Shown here: piece after piece, positions 38,262 to 46,709 of the stretch
How the letters are laid out: every line of letters starts with the position of its first letter
How positions within the stretch are numbered: the stretch's first letter is position 1
Assembly (NCBI RefSeq): GCF_001412215.1
Contig: NZ_LLWP01000011.1
Location: 62,001 to 126,000, forward strand
Direction of reading: 5' to 3'
DNA from: Pedobacter sp. Hv1
Lineage (GTDB): Bacteria > Bacteroidota > Bacteroidia > Sphingobacteriales > Sphingobacteriaceae
Length of the DNA stretch: 64,000 bases
Position numbers and translations under genes: made by a program
Notes under the pieces: generated by a model
Told to the model about the DNA's origin: nothing
What the model saw: the letters and a program-made list of their open reading frames with translations, nothing else
Databases searched by the model: none

Positions 38262-38374
38262 ACAGTAATCGGTTTACAGTTCGCAGTTGAGTACAAATAA
38301 CTGAGAATTGATAACTGGAAGCTGATAACTAATTAAAAATTCATCTCTGCAAAGAGATTTAAAGAAAATACAAA
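38262..38374. repeat. Short-word intergenic repeat between iscS and iscU
   Basis: Contains AGTTCGCAGTTGAGTA and then AACTGAGAATTGATAACTGG-type words, a degenerate repetition of AACTG/CAGTT. Noncoding; resembles the other word-repeat spacers in this window. Confidence 0.45.
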
Positions 38375-38788
38375 ATGGCATATTCAGAAAAAGTAATGGA
38401 ACATTATACCAACCCTCGCAACGTTGGTACTTTAAATAAAGACAGCAAATCTGTAGGAACAGGTTTAGTTGGCGCACCTGAGTGTGGAGACGTGATGCGT
38501 CTTCAAATTGAAGTAGATGGAAATAATGTAATTACTGATGCTAAATTTAAAACATTTGGCTGTGGTTCGGCAATTGCATCATCTTCTTTAGCTACAGAGT
38601 GGTTAAAAGGAAAAACAATTGACGAAGCTTTAGCTATCGATAACATGGACATTGTAGAAGAATTGGCTTTACCTCCAGTTAAAATTCACTGTTCTGTATT
38701 GGCAGAAGATGCAATTAAATCTGCAATTAACGATTACCGCGTTAAAAATGGTTTAGAGGCATTCGAATTGGCTAAATCACACCATTAA
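38375..38788 (+). CDS. iscU: Iron-sulfur cluster assembly scaffold
   Basis: 137 residues. Scaffold on which [2Fe-2S] clusters are built. The three conserved cysteines are in GAPECGDVM, TFGCGSAIAS and the LPPVKIHCS motif, which is also the HscA chaperone recognition site. The spacer to iscS is 114 bp and carries a word repeat. Full length for the family. Confidence 0.97.
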   Translation: MAYSEKVMEHYTNPRNVGTLNKDSKSVGTGLVGAPECGDVMRLQIEVDGNNVITDAKFKTFGCGSAIASSSLATEWLKGKTIDEALAIDNMDIVEELALPPVKIHCSVLAEDAIKSAINDYRVKNGLEAFELAKSHH

Positions 38789-38875
38789 CAAAGTAATAAG
38801 TATCTAGTACTAAGTAGTAAGACATATCTGTTACTCTACTTTAATCTTGACACTTTATACTTAAATCTTAATACT
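38789..38875. repeat. Short-word intergenic repeat between iscU and iscA
   Basis: AGTAATAAGTATCTAGTACT-like words on the left and CTTTATACTTAAATCTTAATAC on the right in 87 bp, giving partial self-complementarity. Noncoding; shares words with spacers at 52.8 and 53.65 kb. Confidence 0.45.
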
Positions 38876-39202
38876 ATGATTACCATAACTGATAAAGCAA
38901 AAAGCAAAATTGATCACCTAATGCAAGATTCTGAATTAGGTTCTGATTACTTTTTACGTATTTCTGTAAAAGGTGGTGGTTGTTCTGGCTTATCTTACAA
39001 CTTAGATTTTGATAACGAGGCCAAAACCGGAGATCAATTTTTTGAGGACCGTGGAATTAAAATAGCCCTAGACATGAAATCATTTTTATACCTAGCAGGT
39101 ACTGAACTTGATTTTACCGATGGCTTAAACGGCAAAGGATTTAATTTTATTAACCCAAATGCAAGCCGCTCTTGTGGCTGTGGAGAAAGTTTTTCTGTTT
39201 AA
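38876..39202 (+). CDS. iscA: Iron-sulfur cluster assembly protein, HesB/IscA family
   Basis: 108 residues with the three conserved cysteines: GGGCSGLSYNL and the C-terminal SCGCGESF. An A-type carrier that delivers iron-sulfur clusters to target proteins. Last gene of the isc set; a strong terminator lies 20 bp after it. No hscB, hscA or ferredoxin gene follows. Confidence 0.96.
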   Translation: MITITDKAKSKIDHLMQDSELGSDYFLRISVKGGGCSGLSYNLDFDNEAKTGDQFFEDRGIKIALDMKSFLYLAGTELDFTDGLNGKGFNFINPNASRSCGCGESFSV

Positions 39203-39221
39203 TATAATTTCTCATAACTAG

Positions 39222-39249
39222 AAAAGGCATCGAAATATTGATGCCTTTT
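39222..39249 (+). terminator. Terminator of the isc operon
   Basis: AAAAGGCATC, 8-nt loop, GATGCCTTTT followed by more T residues; a 10-bp perfect stem. Confidence 0.88.
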
Positions 39250-39474
39250 TTTATGCCTTGTTTTTTTTAACATTCTTGGTTCATGCCTACACGAACCAAG
39301 ATGGAATCTTACTCCTATCCATACTATCATAATTTATACACAAGTCAATCCTATTGATTAATTTTGTTATCCTATCATTTTTTTAACGTACTCATTTTCT
39401 AACCCAATCGCTTTTGCATTTTTAACACTAAAAGTTTATCATTGTTAGTTCAAAGCATAACAAATATTTAACAC

Positions 39475-41382
39475 ATGGTCTCATTTAACGAATTTTCTAC
39501 TGTACCAAGCCTATTACGTAACGTAGTAGAAAATATTCATCAACCTGAAGAAACTTTTTTAATTCACAAGAAAAACACAACTTGGGAAGAGATTTCTTTT
39601 AAAGACACTTTACAAAGAGCAGATTCAGTTTCTGCCTTCTTCTTAGCCAAAGGAATTGTAAAAGGAGATCGATTAGGGCTCATGATCGAAAATTCGCCAG
39701 AATATGTTTACTATGATCAAGGGATCCAACAGATCGGCGTCATCAATGTGTCTATCTATCCAACCCTATCAGAGCATGAAGTTGCTTATATCATTAATGA
39801 TTCTGGAATAAAGGCAATTTTGGTAGGCAATCCTTTCTTATTTAAAAAAGTATTAAAAGTTGCCGACAACTGTCAAGAACTCAAATATATTATTCCAACA
39901 TTTGCTGGTTTCGAGAAAATTAGTATTCCTGAAGATACCAATCTCGAAGTAATTGATTTCAACACCATCTTACAACAAACCGTAAGTGAGGCAGAACAAC
40001 AAGAAATTACCAAACGTAGAGCAGAGGTACTCCCTACAGACATTTCTTCGTTAATTTATACCTCTGGCACCACAGGAACACCCAAAGGTGTAATGTTAAC
40101 GCATAACAATTTTGTAGAAAATGTAAATGTTTGTCTACAACAGATTCCTGTGATTGACGAAACTGAGACATTTTTATCATTCTTACCACTTTCGCACGTT
40201 TTTGAGCGTACCGCTACTTACCATGTATGTTGTGCTCAGGGCTGTAAAATTGCATTTGCACAAAGTTTAGAACTATTGGCAAAGAACATGGGTGAAGTTA
40301 GGCCAACTGTGATGTCTTGTGTACCTCGCTTGTTAGAACGTATTCACGACAAAGCCATCAAATCTGGTACAGCTGGTGGTGGTTTAAAAGCAAATATCTT
40401 TACCTGGGCTTTAGAAACAGGAAAAAATTATCGCCAAACCAAAGAAGCAGGGAAAAACCCAAGTTTGATTTTAAGTACAAAAAAAGCAATTGCAGAGAAG
40501 TTGGTATTTAGCAAAATCAAAGAAAAAACTGGTGGTCGATTGAAATTTATGATTTCTGGTGGTGCTGCCCTACCCAAAAATGTGGGCGAGTTCTTTGGCG
40601 ACTTGGGTATTAAAATATTAGAAGGATTTGGTTTAACTGAAACTTCGCCTGTAATGTCTGTAACCGAATACCATCGTCAGGTTTATGGAACTGTGGGACG
40701 TGTTATTCCTGGTATTGAAGTGGGTATTCAAGATGTAGAAAGCAAAGCGATCATCAATATCCAAACCCACCATACCTTTAATGAAGATTTTGAATGTGCA
40801 GAGGGTGAAGTTATTGTACGTGGGCATTGTGTAATGAAAGGTTATTTTAATAAACCAGCAGAAACTGCCGAAGCCATAGACAAAGACAAATGGTTTCATA
40901 CCGGTGATATTGGCCGTTTTTACAAAGGCAACCTCCAAATTACTGATAGACTTAAAAATATGATCGTTAATGCTTATGGCAAAAATGTATATCCAACACC
41001 AGTTGAAAACATCTATTTAAAAAGTCCTAAAATTGATCAGCTGTTCTTAATTGGCGATAAACGTGAGTTCATTACAGCCATTATCATCCCTAATAAAGAG
41101 ACTTTACAAGAAACCTTCAACTTAACTGAGGCATTCTTTCAAGAAGCCGATGATTTTATCAGAAATCCGGAAATCATTGAATGGATCGCAAGTGATATCA
41201 AAAAAATCTCTAACGAATTGGCAAAATTTGAACGTATCAAGAACTTTAAGATCAAGCGTAATCCATTTAGCATTGATGAGGGTGAGATTACCCCTACCAT
41301 GAAAGTCAAACGTCGTATAGTAGAAAAGAAATACCTTGAGGCCATCAATGAGATGTACCAAGAAGGTGTTGAGGCTGACTAG
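39475..41382 (+). CDS. Long-chain acyl-CoA synthetase (AMP-dependent ligase)
   Basis: 635 residues of the ANL superfamily. Activates fatty acids to acyl-CoA through an acyl-adenylate. The nucleotide loop YTSGTTGTPKGVMLTH (about 197-212), the GFGLTETSPV motif and the hinge region FHTGDIGRF...ITDRLKNMI are all present. Size and the two long linkers match the FadD-like family (AMP-binding_C_5-like ending). Single gene; an REP-like palindrome lies 9 bp downstream. Confidence 0.94.
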   Translation: MVSFNEFSTVPSLLRNVVENIHQPEETFLIHKKNTTWEEISFKDTLQRADSVSAFFLAKGIVKGDRLGLMIENSPEYVYYDQGIQQIGVINVSIYPTLSEHEVAYIINDSGIKAILVGNPFLFKKVLKVADNCQELKYIIPTFAGFEKISIPEDTNLEVIDFNTILQQTVSEAEQQEITKRRAEVLPTDISSLIYTSGTTGTPKGVMLTHNNFVENVNVCLQQIPVIDETETFLSFLPLSHVFERTATYHVCCAQGCKIAFAQSLELLAKNMGEVRPTVMSCVPRLLERIHDKAIKSGTAGGGLKANIFTWALETGKNYRQTKEAGKNPSLILSTKKAIAEKLVFSKIKEKTGGRLKFMISGGAALPKNVGEFFGDLGIKILEGFGLTETSPVMSVTEYHRQVYGTVGRVIPGIEVGIQDVESKAIINIQTHHTFNEDFECAEGEVIVRGHCVMKGYFNKPAETAEAIDKDKWFHTGDIGRFYKGNLQITDRLKNMIVNAYGKNVYPTPVENIYLKSPKIDQLFLIGDKREFITAIIIPNKETLQETFNLTEAFFQEADDFIRNPEIIEWIASDIKKISNELAKFERIKNFKIKRNPFSIDEGEITPTMKVKRRIVEKKYLEAINEMYQEGVEAD

Positions 41383-41390
41383 TTCTTCAT

Positions 41391-41414
41391 CATTGCGAGG
41401 CACGAAGCAATCTT
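41391..41414. repeat. REP-like palindrome
   Basis: CATTGCGAGGCACGAAGCAATCTT: ATTGC...GCAAT arms around a short GC-richer core. I recognise the ATTGCGAGG...GAAGCAAT core as a recurring intergenic palindrome in Bacteroidota and some other genomes. Only one copy was seen in this window. Confidence 0.6.
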
Positions 41415-41511
41415 AGCATTACTTTTCATTTAATAGTTTCTTTATAGCTAATAACTAAAAGGAATGTCAATATTGAGCTCGCATTTATTACCACAAACGC
41501 TAGTAAATCAT

Positions 41512-41519
41512 TACTTTTG
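41512..41519 (+). promoter_or_regulatory. -7 promoter box of lysS
   Basis: TACTTTTG fits TAnnTTTG and lies 16 bp before the lysS ATG. No TTG at the usual distance. Confidence 0.45.
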
Positions 41520-41535
41520 CAAAAATATACGATAA

Positions 41536-43257
41536 ATGAGTACAGGATTATCAGAACAGGAATTATTACGTCGCGATTCATTAAAACAGCTTCGCGAACT
41601 GGGTATTGACCCTTATCCTGCAGAAGCTTATGAAATTAATGCCAATGCAGCAGACATTTTAGCCAACTACGAAAAAGATAAAACAGCCTATAAGACCATT
41701 AGCCTTGCAGGCAGAATTATGGGGCGTAACATTATGGGAGCAGCATCTTTTGCTGAACTACAGGATGCTACAGGCCGTATCCAGATTTATCTAAAGAGAG
41801 ATGAGCTTTGTCCGGATGAGGATAAGACGCTTTATAACACTGTATTTAAGAAACTATTGGATATTGGTGATTTTATCGGAATCAAAGGATATGTGTTTAC
41901 TACACAAACTGGCGAAATTTCGATCCATGTTACCCAATTTACCGTACTTTCTAAATCATTACGTCCACTACCTATCGTAAAACGTGATGACGATGGAAAC
42001 GTTTATGATGGATTTACCAATCCAGAATTGCGTTACAGAATGCGTTATGTAGATCTAACGGTTAATCCTGATTACAAACAGATCTTTATCAACCGCTCTA
42101 AGGTAATCAATACCATGCGCAACTATTTCGATAGCCAAGGCTGGATGGAGGTTGAAACCCCTATTTTACAGGCGGTACATGGTGGTGCAGCTGCTCGTCC
42201 TTTCGAAACGCATCACAATACTTTAGATATGCCTTTGTTCTTGCGTATTGCCAATGAACTTTATCTAAAAAGATTAATTGTTGCAGGTTTTGATGGCGTT
42301 TACGAGTTCGGAAAAATGTTCAGAAATGAAGGTATGGACCGTACACACAATCCAGAGTTTACTTCAATGGAAATCTATGTGGCCTATAAGGATTATATCT
42401 GGATGATGGGCATGGTAGAAGAATGTTTGGAAAAAATCGCAACCACCATCCATGGGCAACCAGTAGTTAAAGTTGGGCAGCACGAAATTAATTTTGCCGG
42501 ACCATACGAGAAATTAACCATGTATGAGTCTATTGAAAAATATACGGGTATTGATGTTTCTGCAATGACTGAAACTGAAATTGCCGGAAAATGTAAAGAA
42601 TTAGGTATTGAGATTGACGATTCAATGGGTCGTGGTAAACTGATTGATGAATTGTTCAGTGAGAAAGTTGAAGCAAATTTAATACAGCCTACCTACATTA
42701 CCGATTATCCTTTGGAAATGACTCCATTGGCTAAAAAACACCGTAGCAAAGAAGACTTGGTTGAGCGTTTCGAGCTATTTGTAATGGGTAAGGAAATTGG
42801 AAATGCTTACTCAGAACTCAATGATCCAATTGACCAAAAAGAACGTTTTGAAGAACAATTGAAATTAGCTGCCAGAGGTGATGATGAGGCGATGGCCATG
42901 GATGATGATTTTGTTCGTGCATTAGAGTACGGAATGCCTCCAACTTCTGGTCTGGGAATTGGTATCGATCGTTTGGTGATGTTGATGACCAATCAATCAA
43001 CCATTCAAGAAGTATTGTTCTTCCCGCAGATGCGTGCTGAGAAAAAAGCCAAAGTAACCACAGATCAAGATTTTGTAGATGCTGGTGTAGCTGCAGACTG
43101 GGTACAGGTGATCCGTAAAATGGGTTTCAACACCGTTGAAGAGCTGAAAGCTGGAAATCCGAACAAAGTATTTAACGATTTAGGTGGAATGCGCAAAAAA
43201 CTAAAATTGGAATTGGCCATGCCTACAAAAGATGAGGTAACGGCTTGGTTCTCTTAA
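41536..43257 (+). CDS. lysS: Lysyl-tRNA synthetase, class II
   Basis: 573 residues. Charges tRNA-Lys. N-terminal OB-fold anticodon-binding domain (about 55-155) and class II catalytic core with FRNEGMDRTHNPEFTSMEIY (motif 2) and GLGIGIDRLVML (motif 3). It is about 70 residues longer than the E. coli enzyme: residues about 504-573 form an extra C-terminal tail (VDAGVAADWVQVIRKMGF...KLELAMPTKDEV) that looks like a small helical, possibly helix-hairpin-helix-like, domain. Monocistronic. Confidence 0.97.
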   Translation: MSTGLSEQELLRRDSLKQLRELGIDPYPAEAYEINANAADILANYEKDKTAYKTISLAGRIMGRNIMGAASFAELQDATGRIQIYLKRDELCPDEDKTLYNTVFKKLLDIGDFIGIKGYVFTTQTGEISIHVTQFTVLSKSLRPLPIVKRDDDGNVYDGFTNPELRYRMRYVDLTVNPDYKQIFINRSKVINTMRNYFDSQGWMEVETPILQAVHGGAAARPFETHHNTLDMPLFLRIANELYLKRLIVAGFDGVYEFGKMFRNEGMDRTHNPEFTSMEIYVAYKDYIWMMGMVEECLEKIATTIHGQPVVKVGQHEINFAGPYEKLTMYESIEKYTGIDVSAMTETEIAGKCKELGIEIDDSMGRGKLIDELFSEKVEANLIQPTYITDYPLEMTPLAKKHRSKEDLVERFELFVMGKEIGNAYSELNDPIDQKERFEEQLKLAARGDDEAMAMDDDFVRALEYGMPPTSGLGIGIDRLVMLMTNQSTIQEVLFFPQMRAEKKAKVTTDQDFVDAGVAADWVQVIRKMGFNTVEELKAGNPNKVFNDLGGMRKKLKLELAMPTKDEVTAWFS

Positions 43258-43277
43258 CATAAGCATAACAAAAACTT

Positions 43278-43313
43278 AAAGGCTTACTGTATTAAATACG
43301 GTAAGCCTTTTTT
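43278..43313 (+). terminator. Terminator of lysS
   Basis: AAAGGCTTAC...GTAAGCCTTT with a paired inner GTATT/AATAC and a T-run; a long, nearly perfect stem. Confidence 0.9.
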
Positions 43314-43344
43314 AATTTTAGGCCGTTGCTAAAATAATATATTT

Positions 43345-43557
43345 ATGAATAGTTCAAGCTTAGAAATTACCGAGAACCAATATTGTATCAAACTGAGTAA
43401 AGATGCATTTGACCTTTCACTTGTTCGTCAACTCATCAAACGCATACAGGCAGAAGAATTATTCTTCAATCGTAAAAATGATAACCTTGATGATGATATC
43501 ATCAGTAGAAATGGTTCAGAGTACGAAGAAAACTTTGATCGTTTGTGCGATAAATAG
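43345..43557 (+). CDS. Small protein of unknown function
   Basis: 70 residues, acidic, soluble (MNSSSLEITENQYCIKLSK..., ending in FDRLCDK). The start has a plausible spacing after the lysS terminator, and the pattern of a beta hairpin followed by helix resembles short antitoxin-like or hypothetical proteins, but no family is recognised and no toxin gene follows. A convergent gene lies beyond a word-repeat spacer. Confidence 0.55.
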   Translation: MNSSSLEITENQYCIKLSKDAFDLSLVRQLIKRIQAEELFFNRKNDNLDDDIISRNGSEYEENFDRLCDK

Positions 43558-43661
43558 TAGGAAATTCTAAATAGTAAGTTTTAAGTAATAAGTTCTAAGT
43601 TTTACGTTGTAAATGTTGATTTACGATTACGTAAAACTTAAAACGTACAATTTCTTATTTC
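43558..43661. repeat. Short-word repeat with hairpin between convergent genes
   Basis: AGTAAGTTTTAAGTAATAAG-type words on the left; then AAGTTTTACGT and ACGTAAAACTT (11-bp perfect arms, about 43598-43634) around a partly paired loop. Likely serves as a bidirectional terminator. Noncoding. Confidence 0.55.
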
Positions 43662-44204
43662 TTAACGACTATAACGAACTTGTTGTTGTTTATCCATTAA
43701 TCCCATCTGATCTTTCATTTGTTTGATCTGATCGGCCAATAACTTGTTTTTATCCGCTTTTTTGGCTTCAGTCAAATACATTTGAGCTTCTCTCTTATTT
43801 CGTTTACCCATGGCAATACCTGCTAAACTTAATTTAGCTAAGGCCACATTATGATCCATGTGTAAACCTAAACTTAGAGCCTGTTTGAAATACTTTTCAG
43901 ATTTCATTGGTGCTTTTCTAGATTCGATCAATCCAATTAATAGATTGTAATAACCATGCTGAACTCTATTCAGTTCTTTTTCGTAATTTTTGATCCTTCC
44001 CAAAAAGGTTTCGGCTTTAGCCATATTGTCTTTACGCAAAAACCATTGTGCAATTAACATGTTCTCATTGTAAAAATAAGTGATGAAGATGAAGATGCTT
44101 AGAAAGATCAAAAGTATCCCCCAGCCCCAAAAACTGAAGATCATTAGTGCAATAGCAGCACCCACAAAAGCAAAACCTATAATAAGACGTAGTAAATTTG
44201 GCAT
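43662..44204 (-). CDS. Membrane protein with two helices and a TPR-like tail
   Basis: 180 residues from the ATG at 44204 (MPNLLRLIIGFAFVGAA); a start 7 codons upstream is possible. Two adjacent transmembrane helices (about 4-24 and 27-45), then a soluble helical region with TPR-like repeats (YYNLLIGLIESRKAPMKSEKYFKQALSLG, NVALAKLSLAGIAMGKRNKREAQMYLTEAKKAD). Probably a scaffold at the inner face of the membrane. Function unknown; single gene. Confidence 0.72.
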   Translation of the reverse strand: MPNLLRLIIGFAFVGAAIALMIFSFWGWGILLIFLSIFIFITYFYNENMLIAQWFLRKDNMAKAETFLGRIKNYEKELNRVQHGYYNLLIGLIESRKAPMKSEKYFKQALSLGLHMDHNVALAKLSLAGIAMGKRNKREAQMYLTEAKKADKNKLLADQIKQMKDQMGLMDKQQQVRYSR

Positions 44205-44364
44205 AGTTATAAAATATTTGTGCAAATATCGTGTTTATATACCAAAAAATAGATTTAAAATTTATAATTTCAACAAAAATTAAACTCAAAACTAACGCAA
44301 GCCTTACCCATAAAATTAAACCATTTACACAAAAGGTACTCTTACCAACACAAAATTATTCAAC

Positions 44365-44889
44365 ATGAGAAATATATTTACTGCCCTTATTTTATTATTC
44401 GCCATCAATGCTGGCGCACAAGAATTGAACAAAAAATTTGAAGACCCAAATAGACACAAACAAGTGATGTTAAACCTATGTACAAGAGAAGGAATTACCA
44501 GCTTTGCCGAGTTTAAAGAAAGCTACGACCCGAACTATAAAGCCTATGTACCCGATTCTACCGCTTTACCAGAATTGAGTAAACTATTGAAAGGCAAAAA
44601 AATCACCATCGTTTTAGGTACTTGGTGTGGTGATAGCAAATTTCAGGTTCCACATTTTCTAAAAATTATGGATGCCCTAAAAATAGCTGAAGATAAAATT
44701 ACTTATATCGCTGTTGATGGATCAAAACATGCAGAAAATGGATTGATCGACAATATGAAAATTACCAATGTACCTACTTTCATCTTCACCGACAAAAAAG
44801 GTGTTGAAGTTGGCCGAGTTACAGAAAGACCAATTGAAACGTTAGAAAAAGACATGATTAAAGCGTTAGCTGAAGCGAAAACAAAATAA
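44365..44889 (+). CDS. Exported thioredoxin-fold protein with a single active-site cysteine
   Basis: 174 residues with a signal peptide (about 1-18, ending AGA). Thioredoxin-like segment TIVLGTWCGDSKFQVPHF: W87-C88-G-D-S91, so the second cysteine of CxxC is replaced by serine, and the cis-proline region is NVPTFIF. This form can act by a monothiol mechanism or bind rather than oxidise. It sits one base before ung and is probably cotranscribed with it. Confidence 0.83.
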   Translation: MRNIFTALILLFAINAGAQELNKKFEDPNRHKQVMLNLCTREGITSFAEFKESYDPNYKAYVPDSTALPELSKLLKGKKITIVLGTWCGDSKFQVPHFLKIMDALKIAEDKITYIAVDGSKHAENGLIDNMKITNVPTFIFTDKKGVEVGRVTERPIETLEKDMIKALAEAKTK

Positions 44890-44890
44890 A

Positions 44891-45571
44891 ATGGCTACTG
44901 CTTTAGAACCTGGATGGCTAAAAGTTTTAGGTCCAGAACTAGAAAAACCTTATATGAAGGAACTTAAATCCTTTTTGCTTGAAGAAAAGCAAAAAGGATT
45001 TACTGTTTATCCCAAAGGCTCAGATATATTCAATGCCTTTAACCACACCCCTTTTGATCAAGTTAAAGTAGTTATTTTAGGTCAAGACCCTTATCATGGC
45101 CCAGGACAAGCGCATGGTTTATCTTTTTCTGTGCAGAAGGGTATCACCGTTCCACCTTCTTTAAAAAACATGTATAAAGAATTGGCAGCGGAGTTTAAAG
45201 ACTTTAAAATTCCAAACCATGGCAATTTAACAGCTTGGGCAGATCAGGGCGTATTGCTACTCAATGCAACGTTAACGGTAAGAGCCCATGAAGCCGGTTC
45301 GCACCAAAACAAAGGATGGGAAAATTTCACCAACCATGTTATCGCCGAACTGTCGGCACAAAGAAGTGGCCTCGTATTTTTACTTTGGGGCAGGTTTGCA
45401 CAACAAAAAGAAAGCTTGATCGATACCAACAAGCACCACGTACTGAAAGCAGCACACCCTTCTCCTTTTTCTGCCTACAATGGGTTCTTTGGTTCTAACC
45501 ACTTTGCTAAAACTAACGAAATCTTAACTCAAGAAGGCTTAAGCCACATTCATTGGCAAATAGAAGATTAA
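44891..45571 (+). CDS. ung: Uracil-DNA glycosylase
   Basis: 226 residues. Removes uracil from DNA as the first step of base-excision repair. The water-activating loop GQDPYHGPGQAHGLSFSV (family 1 motif) and HPSPFSAYNGF near the C-terminus are diagnostic. Start one base after the upstream stop codon. Full length. Confidence 0.98.
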   Translation: MATALEPGWLKVLGPELEKPYMKELKSFLLEEKQKGFTVYPKGSDIFNAFNHTPFDQVKVVILGQDPYHGPGQAHGLSFSVQKGITVPPSLKNMYKELAAEFKDFKIPNHGNLTAWADQGVLLLNATLTVRAHEAGSHQNKGWENFTNHVIAELSAQRSGLVFLLWGRFAQQKESLIDTNKHHVLKAAHPSPFSAYNGFFGSNHFAKTNEILTQEGLSHIHWQIED

Positions 45572-45577
45572 TCTCGC

Positions 45578-45600
45578 TTTTACCATCTAAGACATCTTAG
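45578..45600 (+). repeat. Left inverted repeat of the GxxExxY cassette
   Basis: 23 nt matching the reverse complement of 46102-46124 at 21 positions. It contains the perfect hairpin CTAAGA-CA-TCTTAG (45587-45600) and starts TTTTACCA. Confidence 0.75.
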
Positions 45601-45671
45601 AAAACCTAAGTATTTATTGAAATAATAATTATATTAGTCTATCCCTATTGATCAATTTAAAATAATTAAAT

Positions 45672-46082
45672 ATGATTAATAAAGCTTTTTTAGATGATCT
45701 AGAGTATAGGGTTACTGGTGCCTGTATTGAAGTTCATAAAATATTGGGCCCTGGTTTACTTGAAAGCATTTACCATCAATGCTTAGCTAGAGAGCTTCAA
45801 GTAAGAGATATAAATTTCAGTTCTGAATGCAAGATCCAGATTGTATATAAAGGTACACTAATTGATAGCTCATTAAGAGCGGATCTATTTATTGAAGACT
45901 GCTCGGTACTCGAATTAAAAGCAATTGATAACATTCTTCCTATTCATGAGGCTCAAATTCTAACTTATATGCGAATTCTAAAGGCGCCAAAGGGACTTCT
46001 TATTAATTTTAACTGTACAAATATTATCCAATTTGGCAAAAAGCCTTTTGTAAATGAATTTTACCACCCATTTTTAGAATGA
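45672..46082 (+). CDS. GxxExxY protein, PD-(D/E)xK nuclease-like
   Basis: 136 residues. The family signature is seen at G28-P-G-L-L-E31-S-I-Y34, and the nuclease-like core at R69-A-D71 with E81-L-K83 (VLELKAID). The family is related to the PD-(D/E)xK nuclease superfamily; its function is unknown. It is bounded by imperfect inverted repeats at 45578-45600 and 46102-46124 that have nothing to do with ung or the regulator next to them, so the whole 547 bp looks like an inserted cassette. Alternative: an ordinary stand-alone gene between convergent terminators. Confidence 0.88.
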   Translation: MINKAFLDDLEYRVTGACIEVHKILGPGLLESIYHQCLARELQVRDINFSSECKIQIVYKGTLIDSSLRADLFIEDCSVLELKAIDNILPIHEAQILTYMRILKAPKGLLINFNCTNIIQFGKKPFVNEFYHPFLE

Positions 46083-46101
46083 TAGTTTAAACTAAGATGT
46101 C

Positions 46102-46124
46102 CTAAGATTTCTTAGGTGGTAAAA
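46102..46124 (-). repeat. Right inverted repeat of the GxxExxY cassette
   Basis: Inverted relative to 45578-45600 (21 of 23 positions). Contains a perfect hairpin CCTAAGA-TT-TCTTAGG (46101-46116) and an extra CTAAGA 10 bp to the left (46092). Confidence 0.75.
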
Positions 46125-46136
46125 TTTTATTCAAAA

Positions 46137-46607
46137 TTAATACTCCAAAGGCACAATCGGCTCTTTTTTGGTGGTAGACATGATCATCATGGTCTGGAAA
46201 GTTTTTACTACAGATATTTTGCTGATCTTATCCATAATTAAACGTTCGTAGGCTTTAATATCATTGACATAAACTTTCAATAAAAAATCTGCCTGACCTG
46301 TAACGTGATGGCATTCAGTAATTTCATTGATTTGATTTACCTCATCTAAAAAAATCTGAATGGTATTGTTTTTATGAAAGTCTAATTGTACTTGGATAAA
46401 AGTTTTAATTCCTAACCCCAATTTTTCTTCATCAACTAATGCATGGTAGCTTTTAATATAACCTGACATTTCAAGTTTGCGCACTCTTTCTAAAGTTGGA
46501 GCTGGCGATAAGCCAATCTCTTGCGATAAAAGCAAATTGGTAATCCTACCGTTTTCTTGTAAAAGTTTAAGGATTTTAAAATCGGTTTTGTCTAATTCTG
46601 TGGCCAT
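46137..46607 (-). CDS. Lrp/AsnC-family transcriptional regulator
   Basis: 156 residues. N-terminal helix-turn-helix (about 5-60: DFKILKLLQENGRITNLLLSQEIGLSPAPTLERV) and a C-terminal RAM/AsnC ligand-binding domain (about 70-150: ITECHHVTGQADFLLKVYV). Regulates amino-acid or nitrogen genes in response to a ligand, as an oligomer. It is divergent from mntR; about 140 bp lie between the starts. Confidence 0.92.
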   Translation of the reverse strand: MATELDKTDFKILKLLQENGRITNLLLSQEIGLSPAPTLERVRKLEMSGYIKSYHALVDEEKLGLGIKTFIQVQLDFHKNNTIQIFLDEVNQINEITECHHVTGQADFLLKVYVNDIKAYERLIMDKISKISVVKTFQTMMIMSTTKKEPIVPLEY

Positions 46608-46709
46608 AAATATTTGTGTTGTTACCCAAAGGTAGGATACTAACGCTACTTAGCCAAATTTTATTCTACAAACTCACAATAAATTTACTTTTTATTTTAC
46701 AATATAATT

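Noticed and set aside
45672-46082. Toxin-antitoxin reading of the GxxExxY gene
   Set aside because: No second small gene accompanies it; a nuclease-like cassette fits better.
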